From DATBLZ01 sp036555065 (lineage in GTDB: Bacteria; Pseudomonadota; Gammaproteobacteria; Steroidobacterales; Rariloculaceae), in NCBI GenBank assembly GCA_036555065.1, contig DATBLZ010000036.1:1-13017 (forward strand): DNA of 13,017 nt, in the 5' to 3' direction. Numbering within the stretch: the first letter of the stretch is position 1; each line of letters opens with the position of its first letter. The notes beneath the pieces were generated by a model, which saw only the letters and a program-made list of their open reading frames with translations, was not told the origin of the DNA and searched no databases. A program made the translations under genes and the position numbers. Shown here piece by piece: positions 1-5,975 of this stretch.

Positions 1-26
1 AGATTACCACACGGAAGTGCTTCCAA

Positions 27-1058
27 TCAGCGACGCTGCCGCATGCGTTGCCAGTATTCGTCGAGCTTCCCTTCGAGCGCGAGGCCGCGGAAGAACGGAT
101 AGGGATCACAGTCGTACTCGAGGATCGTCGTCTCGGGGGTCTTCGCCCAGGTGCGGTGGCGCGTGATCGGCCGGCGATAGTTCTCGGGGTCGTAAAGCGT
201 GAGCTCGCTGCGCAATGTCTGGCCGTCCGCGCTCAGCGACATTCGCTCGACGACGCGCGCGTTCTCCGAGAGGGGCTGGCCGGCCAGATCGACAAAACCC
301 GGTAAGAGCATCTCCGTCTCGACCACGAGCGTCGACCCTTCCCAGTGGCCGAGCGAGTAGCCCATCGAACGGTGCGGTAGATCCTTTGGATACGCACCTC
401 CATTCAGATCGACGCGCCGCACCTCGCCGAAGGCCTCATACAGGATCACGACCCGGTCGTCGGCTTGGACGATCTCGAGCGGGTACGGCCAACCGGAGAC
501 GCGCACGACGCCCGGCGAGACGCAGCGCAGCGCCGGGTCATCGAGATACGAGTACGTATCGACGAGCGCTTGCGCGTTCGGCGTGTAGTCGAAATTCACT
601 TTATCCATGCCGGACGACGTCCGCGACCAGACGCCCGAGAGGTCGACCGGTTGTGGCGCGGGCACGGACGCAGGCGGCGGCTCGACGCGCGTTGCGTGCC
701 ATGAGCCCGGAGGCGCGCCGAGCGGCGGCGTCGATACCCCTTCCATGCGGGTGACGCCGATACGGCCGGTCAGCGCGCGGCTCAACAACCGCCCGCCGCC
801 GTCGCGATGGTCGATCGTGAATTCGATCGTATCGCCTTCGATCGTCAGCGGCACCGGGCCGCCGTCGACGAAGCCGACGATTCCGCTGGACGTGGCCTCG
901 AGCGTGAGGATCCCGGTGCGCTCGGGGCCTCCTTCGACGATCGTTAGAAGCCAATCTCCGGTGATGTCGCTCGCAGCCTGCGAGTCGGCCACCTGGGGGA
1001 GAGCCGCGAGTGCGAGGGGGCAAAGGAGTGCCAAGCCTCGACCGAGTGTATGAATCAT
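27..1058 (-). CDS. Secreted two-domain protein with C-terminal GHWEG domain, unknown function
   Basis: A 343-residue exported protein of unknown function. Residues 1-28 form a signal peptide with a likely cut near SQA-A. Residues about 31-128 look like a beta-rich domain starting with GDWLLT. A proline-rich linker (about 126-138) leads to a second domain (about 139-340) carrying ALRC (Cys179), SLGHWEG (237-241), LVVET and EYDCDP (Cys317). The same second domain forms the C-terminal half of the protein at 8939-10024. I recognise the GHWEG/LVVET pattern from uncharacterised secreted proteins of Acidobacteria and Proteobacteria, but know of no function. The ATG at 1058 was chosen over an upstream ATG at 1154 because it begins a signal peptide and its ATGA overlaps the stop of the DUF6152 gene, implying translational coupling. 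It is the last gene of a three-gene operon. The two cysteines could form a periplasmic disulfide or bind metal (inference). Confidence 0.85.
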   Translation of the reverse strand: MIHTLGRGLALLCPLALAALPQVADSQAASDITGDWLLTIVEGGPERTGILTLEATSSGIVGFVDGGPVPLTIEGDTIEFTIDHRDGGGRLLSRALTGRIGVTRMEGVSTPPLGAPPGSWHATRVEPPPASVPAPQPVDLSGVWSRTSSGMDKVNFDYTPNAQALVDTYSYLDDPALRCVSPGVVRVSGWPYPLEIVQADDRVVILYEAFGEVRRVDLNGGAYPKDLPHRSMGYSLGHWEGSTLVVETEMLLPGFVDLAGQPLSENARVVERMSLSADGQTLRSELTLYDPENYRRPITRHRTWAKTPETTILEYDCDPYPFFRGLALEGKLDEYWQRMRQRR

Positions 1059-1480
1059 TGCGGCGTCGTCTCGGCTTCCTCGGCACCCGGCTCCACGCCC
1101 CCGGCCACGGGACGAACGACAGTGCCGTCCGGCATGATGGCCTCGCGAATCCAAAGCTTGCGCGTGTTGTCGCGGCCGAGGTTGCCGGTGAGCTTGACCT
1201 TGTCGCCGAGCTCGATGGTGTCCTTCGTCCAGCCGTAGCGGAGCAGCGTGTTGACGCTCGAGGTCTGTGTGTCCCAGATCGTCTCGTTGCCGGCGGAATC
1301 TACGACCGCAACGAAGTAGCGCACATGCGGGTTCACATATAGCACTTCGATGACTTCGCCTTCGATCGTTCCCGTCACGTCATAGTCGAACTCGGCGGCG
1401 AAAGAGTGGTGCGCGCGCGCCGCGGCCACGGAAAGGCACGACACGGCAATCACGAGAACGTGTAAACGACGCAGGCTCAT
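1055..1480 (-). CDS. DUF6152 family exported protein
   Basis: A 141-residue periplasmic protein of the DUF6152 family (function unknown). The signal peptide is residues 1-23, with a clean ARA-HH signal peptidase I site that leaves His24-His25 as the mature N-terminus, followed by SFAAEFD. Family hallmarks follow: G-x-IEGEV, VNPHVRY (Asn50-Pro51-His52), an acidic/Trp strand, LLRYGW, LGDKVKLTG and a final IRE...DG strand. The strand pattern with GD-x-V-x-L-x-G suggests a small beta-barrel (OB-like), which is an inference. The C-tail (about 125-141) is acidic and Pro/Glu-rich. It starts 4 nt after the membrane-protein gene and overlaps the next gene by 4 nt, so all three are very probably one operon. 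The ATG at 1480 begins the signal peptide; a longer open frame up to 1630 overlaps the upstream gene and is not used. It closely resembles the first part of the protein at 8939-10024. Confidence 0.9.
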   Translation of the reverse strand: MSLRRLHVLVIAVSCLSVAAARAHHSFAAEFDYDVTGTIEGEVIEVLYVNPHVRYFVAVVDSAGNETIWDTQTSSVNTLLRYGWTKDTIELGDKVKLTGNLGRDNTRKLWIREAIMPDGTVVRPVAGGVEPGAEEAETTPQ

Positions 1481-1484
1481 GGCA

Positions 1485-1925
1485 TCACCGTCCGGCCGTC
1501 GCCGGACCTTCGCCACCATAGCGTGTCGCGAAGTACCCGATGATGAAACCGACAATGGCGCCCTCGGCACAGATCCAAAATGGGGATCGCAAAATGCCGT
1601 CCGCGCCGAAGATCGCGACCATGACCGCATCGAGCGTATCGAACGCGATCAACGCGAGAAGGAAATTCATCCACGCGCCGACGATCGGCGCGAACAGCCA
1701 CCAGGGCATCGGAATCTTGAATATCGGATGCCAGTTGAACACGCCGAATACGGCGATGATCGCGCCGAGTGTCGTGTACCAGAACAGGACGCCGAAGCGT
1801 AGGAACCAGCCAACGTCAGGCACGAGGTAAGGCAGGAATATGAATGCAAGCAGGCCGACGACGAAGCCGACGGTCTTGCCGACGACGATGCGGGTCATCA
1901 ATGAAGGTTTCGTGAGCATGCTCAT
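1485..1925 (-). CDS. Four-helix integral membrane protein, unknown function
   Basis: A roughly 146-residue inner-membrane protein with four predicted transmembrane helices: VVGKTVGFVVGLLAFIFL, FGVLFWYTTLGAIIAVFG, WWLFAPIVGAWMNFLLALIA and FWICAEGAIVGFIIGYFA. Between helices 2 and 3 is an aromatic/proline stretch, FNWHPIFKIPMPWW. I do not recognise the family. The start is uncertain: ATG codons at 1925, 1919 and 1898 are all in frame and none has a good Shine-Dalgarno. A GTG at 1952 lies inside a REP element, and the residues it would add (MGAALAAT) are just translated repeat, so I reject it. It is the first gene of the operon with the DUF6152 and GHWEG proteins, and may be the inner-membrane partner of those two exported proteins (inference). 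Confidence 0.75.
   Translation of the reverse strand: MSMLTKPSLMTRIVVGKTVGFVVGLLAFIFLPYLVPDVGWFLRFGVLFWYTTLGAIIAVFGVFNWHPIFKIPMPWWLFAPIVGAWMNFLLALIAFDTLDAVMVAIFGADGILRSPFWICAEGAIVGFIIGYFATRYGGEGPATAGR
1913..1924. repeat. 12-bp perfect palindrome over the start codons of the membrane-protein gene
   Basis: TGAGCATGCTCA is a perfect 12-bp palindrome. It covers two candidate start codons (1919 and 1925) of the gene at 1485-1925 and lies 6 bases from the REP element. It could be an operator or an RNA hairpin controlling initiation, or chance. Confidence 0.35.
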
Positions 1926-1930
1926 CACCG

Positions 1931-1954
1931 TCGCGGCTAAAGCCGCTCCCACAA
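1931..1954 (-). repeat. REP-like element, copy 1
   Basis: A 24-base repeat that reads TTGTGGGAGCGGCTTTAGCC followed by GCGA on the minus strand, with a GCGGC-TTTA-GCCGC hairpin core. An identical copy lies at 3022-3045 and a one-mismatch copy at 11068-11091, all in the same orientation. It matches the general form of proteobacterial REP sequences (GTGG/GTAG head plus palindrome). It lies just upstream of the membrane-protein gene start, in the gap after the AraC regulator gene. Confidence 0.85.
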
Positions 1955-1992
1955 TGTCAACGTCGCTCGCACAATGCTACCCGAACACGAAT

Positions 1993-3012
1993 CTACATCG
2001 CGCGCGGTTCAGGTTGGCGCCGGAACGCGGCCGGAGAGCGCCCCGTCCACCGCTTGAACGCGCGCGAGAAGTTGGCTTGATCGGAGAAACCGAGCAGATA
2101 CGCGATCTGGCTCAACGCGTAGCGGTCCTCCTCGAGAAGTTGCTGCGCAAGCTCGCGGCGCGTCTGGTCGAGGAGCTCGCGGTAGCTCACGCCCTCGGCC
2201 TTCAGTTGTCGCTGTAGCGTGCTCACGCTCTTGTTGAGGTTCGACGCGACGGCTGCTTGCGTCGCATCGCCCGAGGGGAGCAGTGTCAGCAGGATCTCCT
2301 TGACCTTGTCGCGCACTCGCTCGGGGTTGAGCGTCGCGAGATACCGCTCGGCGGCACGGTCATTGTGATAAGCGAGCTCGCGATTGCCCGCAGGCGCCGG
2401 CTTCTTCAACGTATCGAGATCGAAGTAGAGCGCATCTTCGTCTGCGGAGAAGCGCACCGGGCACCGAAAGAAACTGATGTATTGCTCGACATGACCGGTG
2501 TCGGCGTGGCACAGAGTGACGGCGAGCGGCGCGAAATGCGGATCGGATATCGCGCGACACATCTTGATGATGACGGCGAGGCCCGCATCGATGGCTTCAT
2601 CGGTTGCGTGCAGGCGTGTTTCGGCCGGCACGCGCGCGAGCTTCGCCTGCGGACCGTCGATCGTGAGCTTGAACTGCGCCAACGAGTTCACGATCTGCAC
2701 ATAACGTTCGATGCGGCGCAGGCCGTCGAGCAGCGTCGGGCTTGCGAGCCAGGCCAAGCCGAGCGCGTGCAGCGCCGGCGGTCGAATCTTCTGGGCCGCA
2801 AACAGGCCGATGCACGGATCTCCGGTCGCGTCGCGCGCCGCGCTCCAGAGACGGATCATCGAGCGAAACGGGTAACGCGCGCCGGGCTTCTGCATCGCGT
2901 CGGGGTCGAGCCCCGCCTTCGCGAAGAGCGCGTGTGGGTCTACCCCGTAGGTTTGCACGGTCTCCGCGAGCGCCGAGGCCGCGGCGGCGAGGGTCGTCGG
3001 CTCGTAAAGCAT
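1993..3012 (-). CDS. AraC-family transcriptional regulator with arabinose-binding-type N-terminal domain
   Basis: A 339-residue cytoplasmic DNA-binding regulator. Residues about 20-205 match the arabinose-binding-domain type of AraC regulator (OruR/ArgR-like), with the typical IRLWSAARDATGDPCIGL segment near residues 53-70. Residues about 235-333 are the double helix-turn-helix domain. The first HTH lies around 250-272 (AAVASNLNKSVSTLQRQL). The second lies around 299-327, with the family signature GFSDQANFSRAFKRWTGRSP. Length is normal for the family. The ATG at 3012 begins the conserved N-terminus. The ligand and targets cannot be read from the sequence. Regulators of this type often control fatty-acid, lipid or amino-acid catabolism, but no such genes are adjacent. 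It is co-directional with the DUF6152 operon downstream, separated by 67 bases holding a REP element, so it may or may not control it. Confidence 0.93.
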   Translation of the reverse strand: MLYEPTTLAAAASALAETVQTYGVDPHALFAKAGLDPDAMQKPGARYPFRSMIRLWSAARDATGDPCIGLFAAQKIRPPALHALGLAWLASPTLLDGLRRIERYVQIVNSLAQFKLTIDGPQAKLARVPAETRLHATDEAIDAGLAVIIKMCRAISDPHFAPLAVTLCHADTGHVEQYISFFRCPVRFSADEDALYFDLDTLKKPAPAGNRELAYHNDRAAERYLATLNPERVRDKVKEILLTLLPSGDATQAAVASNLNKSVSTLQRQLKAEGVSYRELLDQTRRELAQQLLEEDRYALSQIAYLLGFSDQANFSRAFKRWTGRSPAAFRRQPEPRAM

Positions 3013-3021
3013 TCGCCGGAA

Positions 3022-3045
3022 TCGCGGCTAAAGCCGCTCCCACAA
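3022..3045 (-). repeat. REP-like element, copy 2
   Basis: A 24-base element identical to the one at 1931-1954 and in the same orientation. It lies in the 43-base gap between the upstream unknown gene (stop at 3056) and the AraC regulator (start at 3012). Its hairpin core could limit read-through or stabilise the upstream transcript. Confidence 0.85.
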
Positions 3046-3055
3046 ACTACTGAGC

Positions 3056-3484
3056 CTAGTTGTAGCGGACCTCGCTGAGCAAGAGCTCCGCGTAGGCGCC
3101 GGGTTCTGCGGGCTCGCCGACGAATGCACGCATGGCCGTTTGCCGCCCGAGCCTCACGTAATTGCGCATACCATGAGAGCGCTCGAGCGCGAGGATTCGC
3201 TTGGTCTCCTCGACGGCCGTCGTCCCCGGCCCGTGATCGTTGACCATGAGCACGTAGATCAGAAGCGGCAGCAGGCTCGAGTGCCCGTCGTGCGCCGCAA
3301 GCAAGCTGTCGAGAACGCCGAGCGTGAACGCGCCGAGCTTCGAGCCATCCGGGTCGGCCTGCTCCGCGAGTCCGCTGCGGACGTCTCGAGCTCGCCCTTG
3401 CTCGCTGAGCCGAAACGTCTGCGCCGCTTGGAGCAGGCCGTCGAGCCTGTCGATGTCTGTCGGTTGCACGGTGATTGCGATCAT
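3056..3484 (-). CDS. Unknown cytoplasmic protein (142 aa), second gene of an overlapping pair
   Basis: A 142-residue protein beginning MIAITVQPTDIDRL, with no signal peptide or convincing transmembrane helix. One hydrophobic stretch, SSLLPLLIYVLMVNDHG, is more likely a buried helix. I do not recognise the family. Composition is mixed acidic and leucine-rich with several predicted helices. Its ATG at 3484 shares one base with the TGA stop of the preceding small gene (TGATG), so translation of the pair is probably coupled. In-frame codons reach back to 3757, but that region is the preceding gene in another frame. The following gap holds a REP element and then the AraC gene. No function is assigned. 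Confidence 0.7.
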   Translation of the reverse strand: MIAITVQPTDIDRLDGLLQAAQTFRLSEQGRARDVRSGLAEQADPDGSKLGAFTLGVLDSLLAAHDGHSSLLPLLIYVLMVNDHGPGTTAVEETKRILALERSHGMRNYVRLGRQTAMRAFVGEPAEPGAYAELLLSEVRYN

Positions 3485-3729
3485 CAGTCGCGGATCTCGA
3501 CCGACGTTGCGCCATGGCGATGTGCCCACTGCAACGCAGCGCCGATGATGTCGCGCTTGAACTGGCAGTGCTCGGTCGCCCAGTAGCAGCGCCGGCCGTC
3601 GGAGAGCTCGATGCTGATGCCATGAGATTCGGCGAGGATGACTGCCTCGAGGCGCGGCGCGCGGCGCACGGCCTCGCGGAACGCCCGGACGCCCGGTCGT
3701 TGGAATGCCCTGACACTTTTCGTTTCCAT
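3484..3729 (-). CDS. Small unknown protein (81 aa), first gene of an overlapping pair
   Basis: An 81-residue, moderately basic protein with an arginine-rich N-terminal third (VRAFREAVRRAPRLEAV), a beta-like middle (ILAESHGISIELSDGRRCYW) and two cysteines. It has no signal peptide. I do not recognise the family. It overlaps the next gene by one base (TGATG). A perfect inverted repeat lies 25 bases upstream of its ATG. A small first gene, a larger second gene, overlapping ends and an upstream palindrome resemble self-regulated two-gene modules such as toxin-antitoxin loci. No toxin or antitoxin domain is visible, so this is only an architectural resemblance. No clear Shine-Dalgarno precedes the ATG at 3729. 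Confidence 0.6.
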   Translation of the reverse strand: METKSVRAFQRPGVRAFREAVRRAPRLEAVILAESHGISIELSDGRRCYWATEHCQFKRDIIGAALQWAHRHGATSVEIRD

Positions 3730-3753
3730 ACCGGAAAGCGTAGGCGGGCGCCG

Positions 3754-3775
3754 GCATCCGGTCTTTTCCGGATGC
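3754..3775. promoter_or_regulatory. Perfect 8-bp inverted repeat with 6-nt loop (operator or hairpin)
   Basis: GCATCCGG, a 6-base spacer, then CCGGATGC form a perfect 8+8 inverted repeat in the 68-base gap between the DUF1707/FGG gene (stop at 3798) and the small gene starting at 3729. On the minus strand no T-run follows the stem, so it is a poor intrinsic terminator for the upstream gene. An operator in front of the two-gene pair, or an mRNA processing hairpin, are alternatives. Confidence 0.5.
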
Positions 3776-3797
3776 GTCTATTTCTTGTCGGTTTAAG

Positions 3798-4451
3798 TCA
3801 GGTCGGGCCGAGCATGCCGCGCAGGGATTGGGCGAACTCGAGGTAGCGCTTCTTGAACGACTTCTTGAGCTTGATATCGACGCCCCCGAACAATAAGAGG
3901 CCCTCGATGACGACTATCGGAGCATTCGGATCCGCGGCTCCGGGCGCGCGGTTGTTGATGCCGCCGAAGATGCAGACCGCTTTCGAGATGACCGTGACGC
4001 CTTCGGGGACATACAATGTCGCGCCGCCGAAAAGGCACAACATGATTATTCGCGTCTTACGAGCGGTGAACGTGGCTTGGGTGAAATCCAGGTCGCAGCC
4101 GCCGAATACGTTGACCATCTTGATGCGTGGCGCAACCTTCCAGGAGCTCATCCGCTTGCTGCCGCCGAAAACGTGCACCATGTATTCTTCTTCGTCGATG
4201 TCGTCGACGTTCTCGGTCACGCGCACGCCGAGCTCGGCCTGCTTCTTTTTTGCATAGCCCGGGTCGGTAAATACCTCGAGGTCCTTGGTCAGCTCGAGCA
4301 ACGCTGCGTGCGATGGGGCCTCCATGGCGGAGTCGAGGCGCCGCTCGAACGCCCCGAGCGAGAGCTTGCCGTGGCCGTAGTTGAGAATCAGCTGATCGAT
4401 CGCCTCGCGGCGGACCGTTTCGATGGGCCGGTCTTCGGTGGCTATGGGCAT
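3798..4451 (-). CDS. DUF1707-type domain protein with FGG-repeat LiaF-like C-terminus
   Basis: A 217-residue protein. Residues about 9-61 resemble the DUF1707 (SHOCT-like) module, with RREAIDQLILNYGHGKLS, FERRLDSAMEA and LLELTKDL. Residues about 91-185 form a repeating beta structure with five FGG turns, at 95-97, 116-118, 131-133, 152-154 and 178-180. This is typical of the C-terminal domain of LiaF / cell-wall-active antibiotic response proteins. Many relatives have transmembrane helices between the two parts; here there is none and no signal peptide, so the protein appears cytoplasmic or peripheral. In Firmicutes, LiaF-type proteins modulate envelope-stress signalling, but a similar role here is only a guess. 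The ATG at 4451 has GAGGGG 6 nt upstream (4458-4463). It is divergent from the SPFH operon across a 179-base gap. Confidence 0.85.
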   Translation of the reverse strand: MPIATEDRPIETVRREAIDQLILNYGHGKLSLGAFERRLDSAMEAPSHAALLELTKDLEVFTDPGYAKKKQAELGVRVTENVDDIDEEEYMVHVFGGSKRMSSWKVAPRIKMVNVFGGCDLDFTQATFTARKTRIIMLCLFGGATLYVPEGVTVISKAVCIFGGINNRAPGAADPNAPIVVIEGLLLFGGVDIKLKKSFKKRYLEFAQSLRGMLGPT

Positions 4452-4561
4452 GCGTAACCCCTCGACATAATCTGGGCCGGTTCTGCGCCCTGGCGGGCGT
4501 GGCGGATGGGCCAATTTACCGCAGTCCAGGCGCACGAGCGCGCCTTCTTGCGCTCATCCTC

Positions 4562-4594
4562 TTGACAGCGGCGGTGCGATCGTGGTGATATCAT
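4562..4594 (+). promoter_or_regulatory. Candidate sigma-70 promoter for the SPFH operon
   Basis: A perfect TTGACA box (4562-4567) precedes an AT-rich stretch that is unusual in this GC-rich DNA. The best -10 match by sequence is TATCAT (4589-4594), but its 21-base spacing is too long. TGATAT (4586-4591) has an 18-base spacing but only a weak match. The palindrome TGATATCA (4586-4593) and a direct repeat ATCATAG (4590-4596 and 4607-4613) overlap or follow it and could bind a regulator. Confidence 0.4.
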
Positions 4595-4630
4595 AGACAT
4601 ATCGTAATCATAGCTCCCAGGGAGATGGCC

Positions 4631-5659
4631 ATGTCCACCAAGAAAAGCGCGTTCTCGACCCACGAAAACACCGTGCACGTGCCGAACGGCTGGGTCATGT
4701 TGATCTTCAACATCGGCCTGCTCATTGCAGGCGTCGTCCTGTTCGTGCTCACCGCCCGCGCCGGCGCTGCCAACGCGATCGGGGCGGGCGAGGGGGCGCT
4801 GCGAGTCATCGCGAGCTTCCTGCTCGAAGGGTTCGGGGTGCTGTTCCTGATTGGGCACTTTACGTTGCAGCCTAACGAGGGGCGCGTGCTCATCCTGTTC
4901 GGCAGCTACAAGGGCACCGTGCGCGAGAGCGGCTTTCACTGGGCGAATCCGTTCTATTCGCGCAGCCGTGGTAAAGCGTCGGGCGCTACCGCAGAAGCGC
5001 AGCCGCGAAGCGCGGTTTCGATGAAGCTCGGCCGCTCATCGCTCAACGTTGCGACGACCCCGACGCTATCGACCAAGATTTCATTGCGCGCGCACAATTT
5101 CAACAGCGACACGCTCAAGGTCAACGACAAGCGCGGCAATCCCGTCGAGATCGCGGCCGTCGTCGTTTGGCGCGTCGCGGACACGGCGCAAGCCGTTTTC
5201 GACGTCGACGATTACGAGAGCTACGTCCAAGTGCAGAGCGAGTCGGCCATCCGCAGCATCGCGAGTCTTTATGCTTACGATCACGGCGAAGGGAACGAAG
5301 TGACGCTGCGCGGCGGCGGCGACGAGATCGCACACGAGCTCAAGCGCGAGCTCGAGGTGCGGCTGACCAAGGCCGGCGTCGAGGTCGACGAGGCGCGGCT
5401 CACGCACTTGGCCTACGCACCGGAGATCGCGTCCGCGATGCTGCGCCGGCAACAGGCCGAAGCCGTCATCGCGGCGCGCGAGAAGATCGTGCTCGGCGCG
5501 GTCAGCATGGTCGAATCGGCGCTCAACCTGCTTGAATCGAAAGCCGTCGTCAAGCTCGATGAGGAACGAAAGGCCGCGATGGTCAGTAACTTGCTCGTCG
5601 TGCTCTGCGGCACGGCGGAAGCTTCGCCGGTCATCAATACGGGCACGCTCTACACTTAG
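4631..5659 (+). CDS. SPFH (band 7/stomatin-like) domain membrane protein
   Basis: A 342-residue protein of the SPFH/prohibitin superfamily, which forms oligomeric scaffolds on the inner membrane. Two hydrophobic segments lie at about 21-43 and 57-78. The SPFH domain follows from LQPNEGRVLILFG (about 79) through NPVEIAAVVVWRVADTAQAV, DDYESYV and LTHLAYAPEIASAMLRRQQA to about residue 300. The end KAAMVSNLLVVLCGTAEASP is characteristic of the bacterial subgroup that pairs with a mini-RHH protein. Between NPFY (106-109) and KISLRAHNFNS (from 149) are about 39 residues, rich in Ser, Ala and Arg, that I do not recall in close relatives. ATG 4631 was chosen over 4625 because GGGAG (4620-4624) is then 6 nt upstream. 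A ribbon-helix-helix gene follows 2 nt after the stop, implying one operon. Confidence 0.93.
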   Translation: MSTKKSAFSTHENTVHVPNGWVMLIFNIGLLIAGVVLFVLTARAGAANAIGAGEGALRVIASFLLEGFGVLFLIGHFTLQPNEGRVLILFGSYKGTVRESGFHWANPFYSRSRGKASGATAEAQPRSAVSMKLGRSSLNVATTPTLSTKISLRAHNFNSDTLKVNDKRGNPVEIAAVVVWRVADTAQAVFDVDDYESYVQVQSESAIRSIASLYAYDHGEGNEVTLRGGGDEIAHELKRELEVRLTKAGVEVDEARLTHLAYAPEIASAMLRRQQAEAVIAAREKIVLGAVSMVESALNLLESKAVVKLDEERKAAMVSNLLVVLCGTAEASPVINTGTLYT

Positions 5660-5661
5660 TC

Positions 5662-5829
5662 GTGGCGGAGGGACGCAAAGCCTTCCTGCTCCGTTTGCCG
5701 CCCGATCTCTGGGCCGAGCTCGAGAGATGGGCGGCAGACGAGCTCCGCAGCGTCAACGCGCAGATCGAGTACCTGCTGCGCGAGGCGGTGCACAAGCGCA
5801 AGCGCGCTGACGCGGAGCACGATTCGTAG
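5662..5829 (+). CDS. 55-residue Arc-type ribbon-helix-helix protein
   Basis: A very short gene with a GTG start 2 nt after the SPFH stop. The product begins MAEGRKAFLLRLPPDLWAEL: a single beta-strand (KAFLLRLP), helix A (DLWAELERWAADE), a turn (LRSVN) and helix B (AQIEYLLREAVHKR), then a charged tail. This is the Arc/MetJ ribbon-helix-helix pattern, which normally dimerises to bind DNA. Similar mini-RHH genes commonly follow SPFH genes of this subgroup. The role is unknown: it could repress its own operon, for example at the repeats near 4586-4613, or act as a partner of the SPFH protein. The GTG is the only start that preserves the strand. Coding potential is supported by the intact fold pattern along the whole reading frame. 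Confidence 0.82.
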   Translation: MAEGRKAFLLRLPPDLWAELERWAADELRSVNAQIEYLLREAVHKRKRADAEHDS

Positions 5830-5975
5830 CGACTCTGGGCTCGACTTTCACGGCGGCGCAGCGCAAAATCCAACCCCTATCGCGCCGGCGATCTTCTCGT
5901 AACAAGCAACAATAAGAACGGCCTGCTCGGCCGGCCGCGTCGGGGGAATTCACGATCCGCAAACGAGCGTGCCAT

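Noticed and set aside
13..24. GGAAG-TG-CTTCC inverted repeat just after the stop of the leftmost gene
   Set aside because: Only five base pairs around two bases and no T-run; too small to support as a terminator.
1059..1154. 32-codon N-terminal extension of the leftmost secreted protein
   Set aside because: It lies inside the DUF6152 gene, is Arg/Gly-rich and would bury the signal peptide; the ATGA overlap start at 1058 fits better.
2597..3043. Minus-strand open frame starting MGAALAAI
   Set aside because: Its start is the translated REP element and the rest is an out-of-frame reading of the AraC gene.
2257..3078. Long plus-strand open frame (273 codons) opposite the AraC regulator
   Set aside because: It is antisense to a clear AraC-family gene, its product is Arg/Glu/Val-rich without domain motifs, and such frames are expected in GC-rich coding DNA.
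5830..5951. Possible promoter in the gap before the exported-protein cassette
   Set aside because: Only weak, poorly spaced -35/-10 matches (for example near CCTATCG and CAATAAG) are visible, so no promoter is called.
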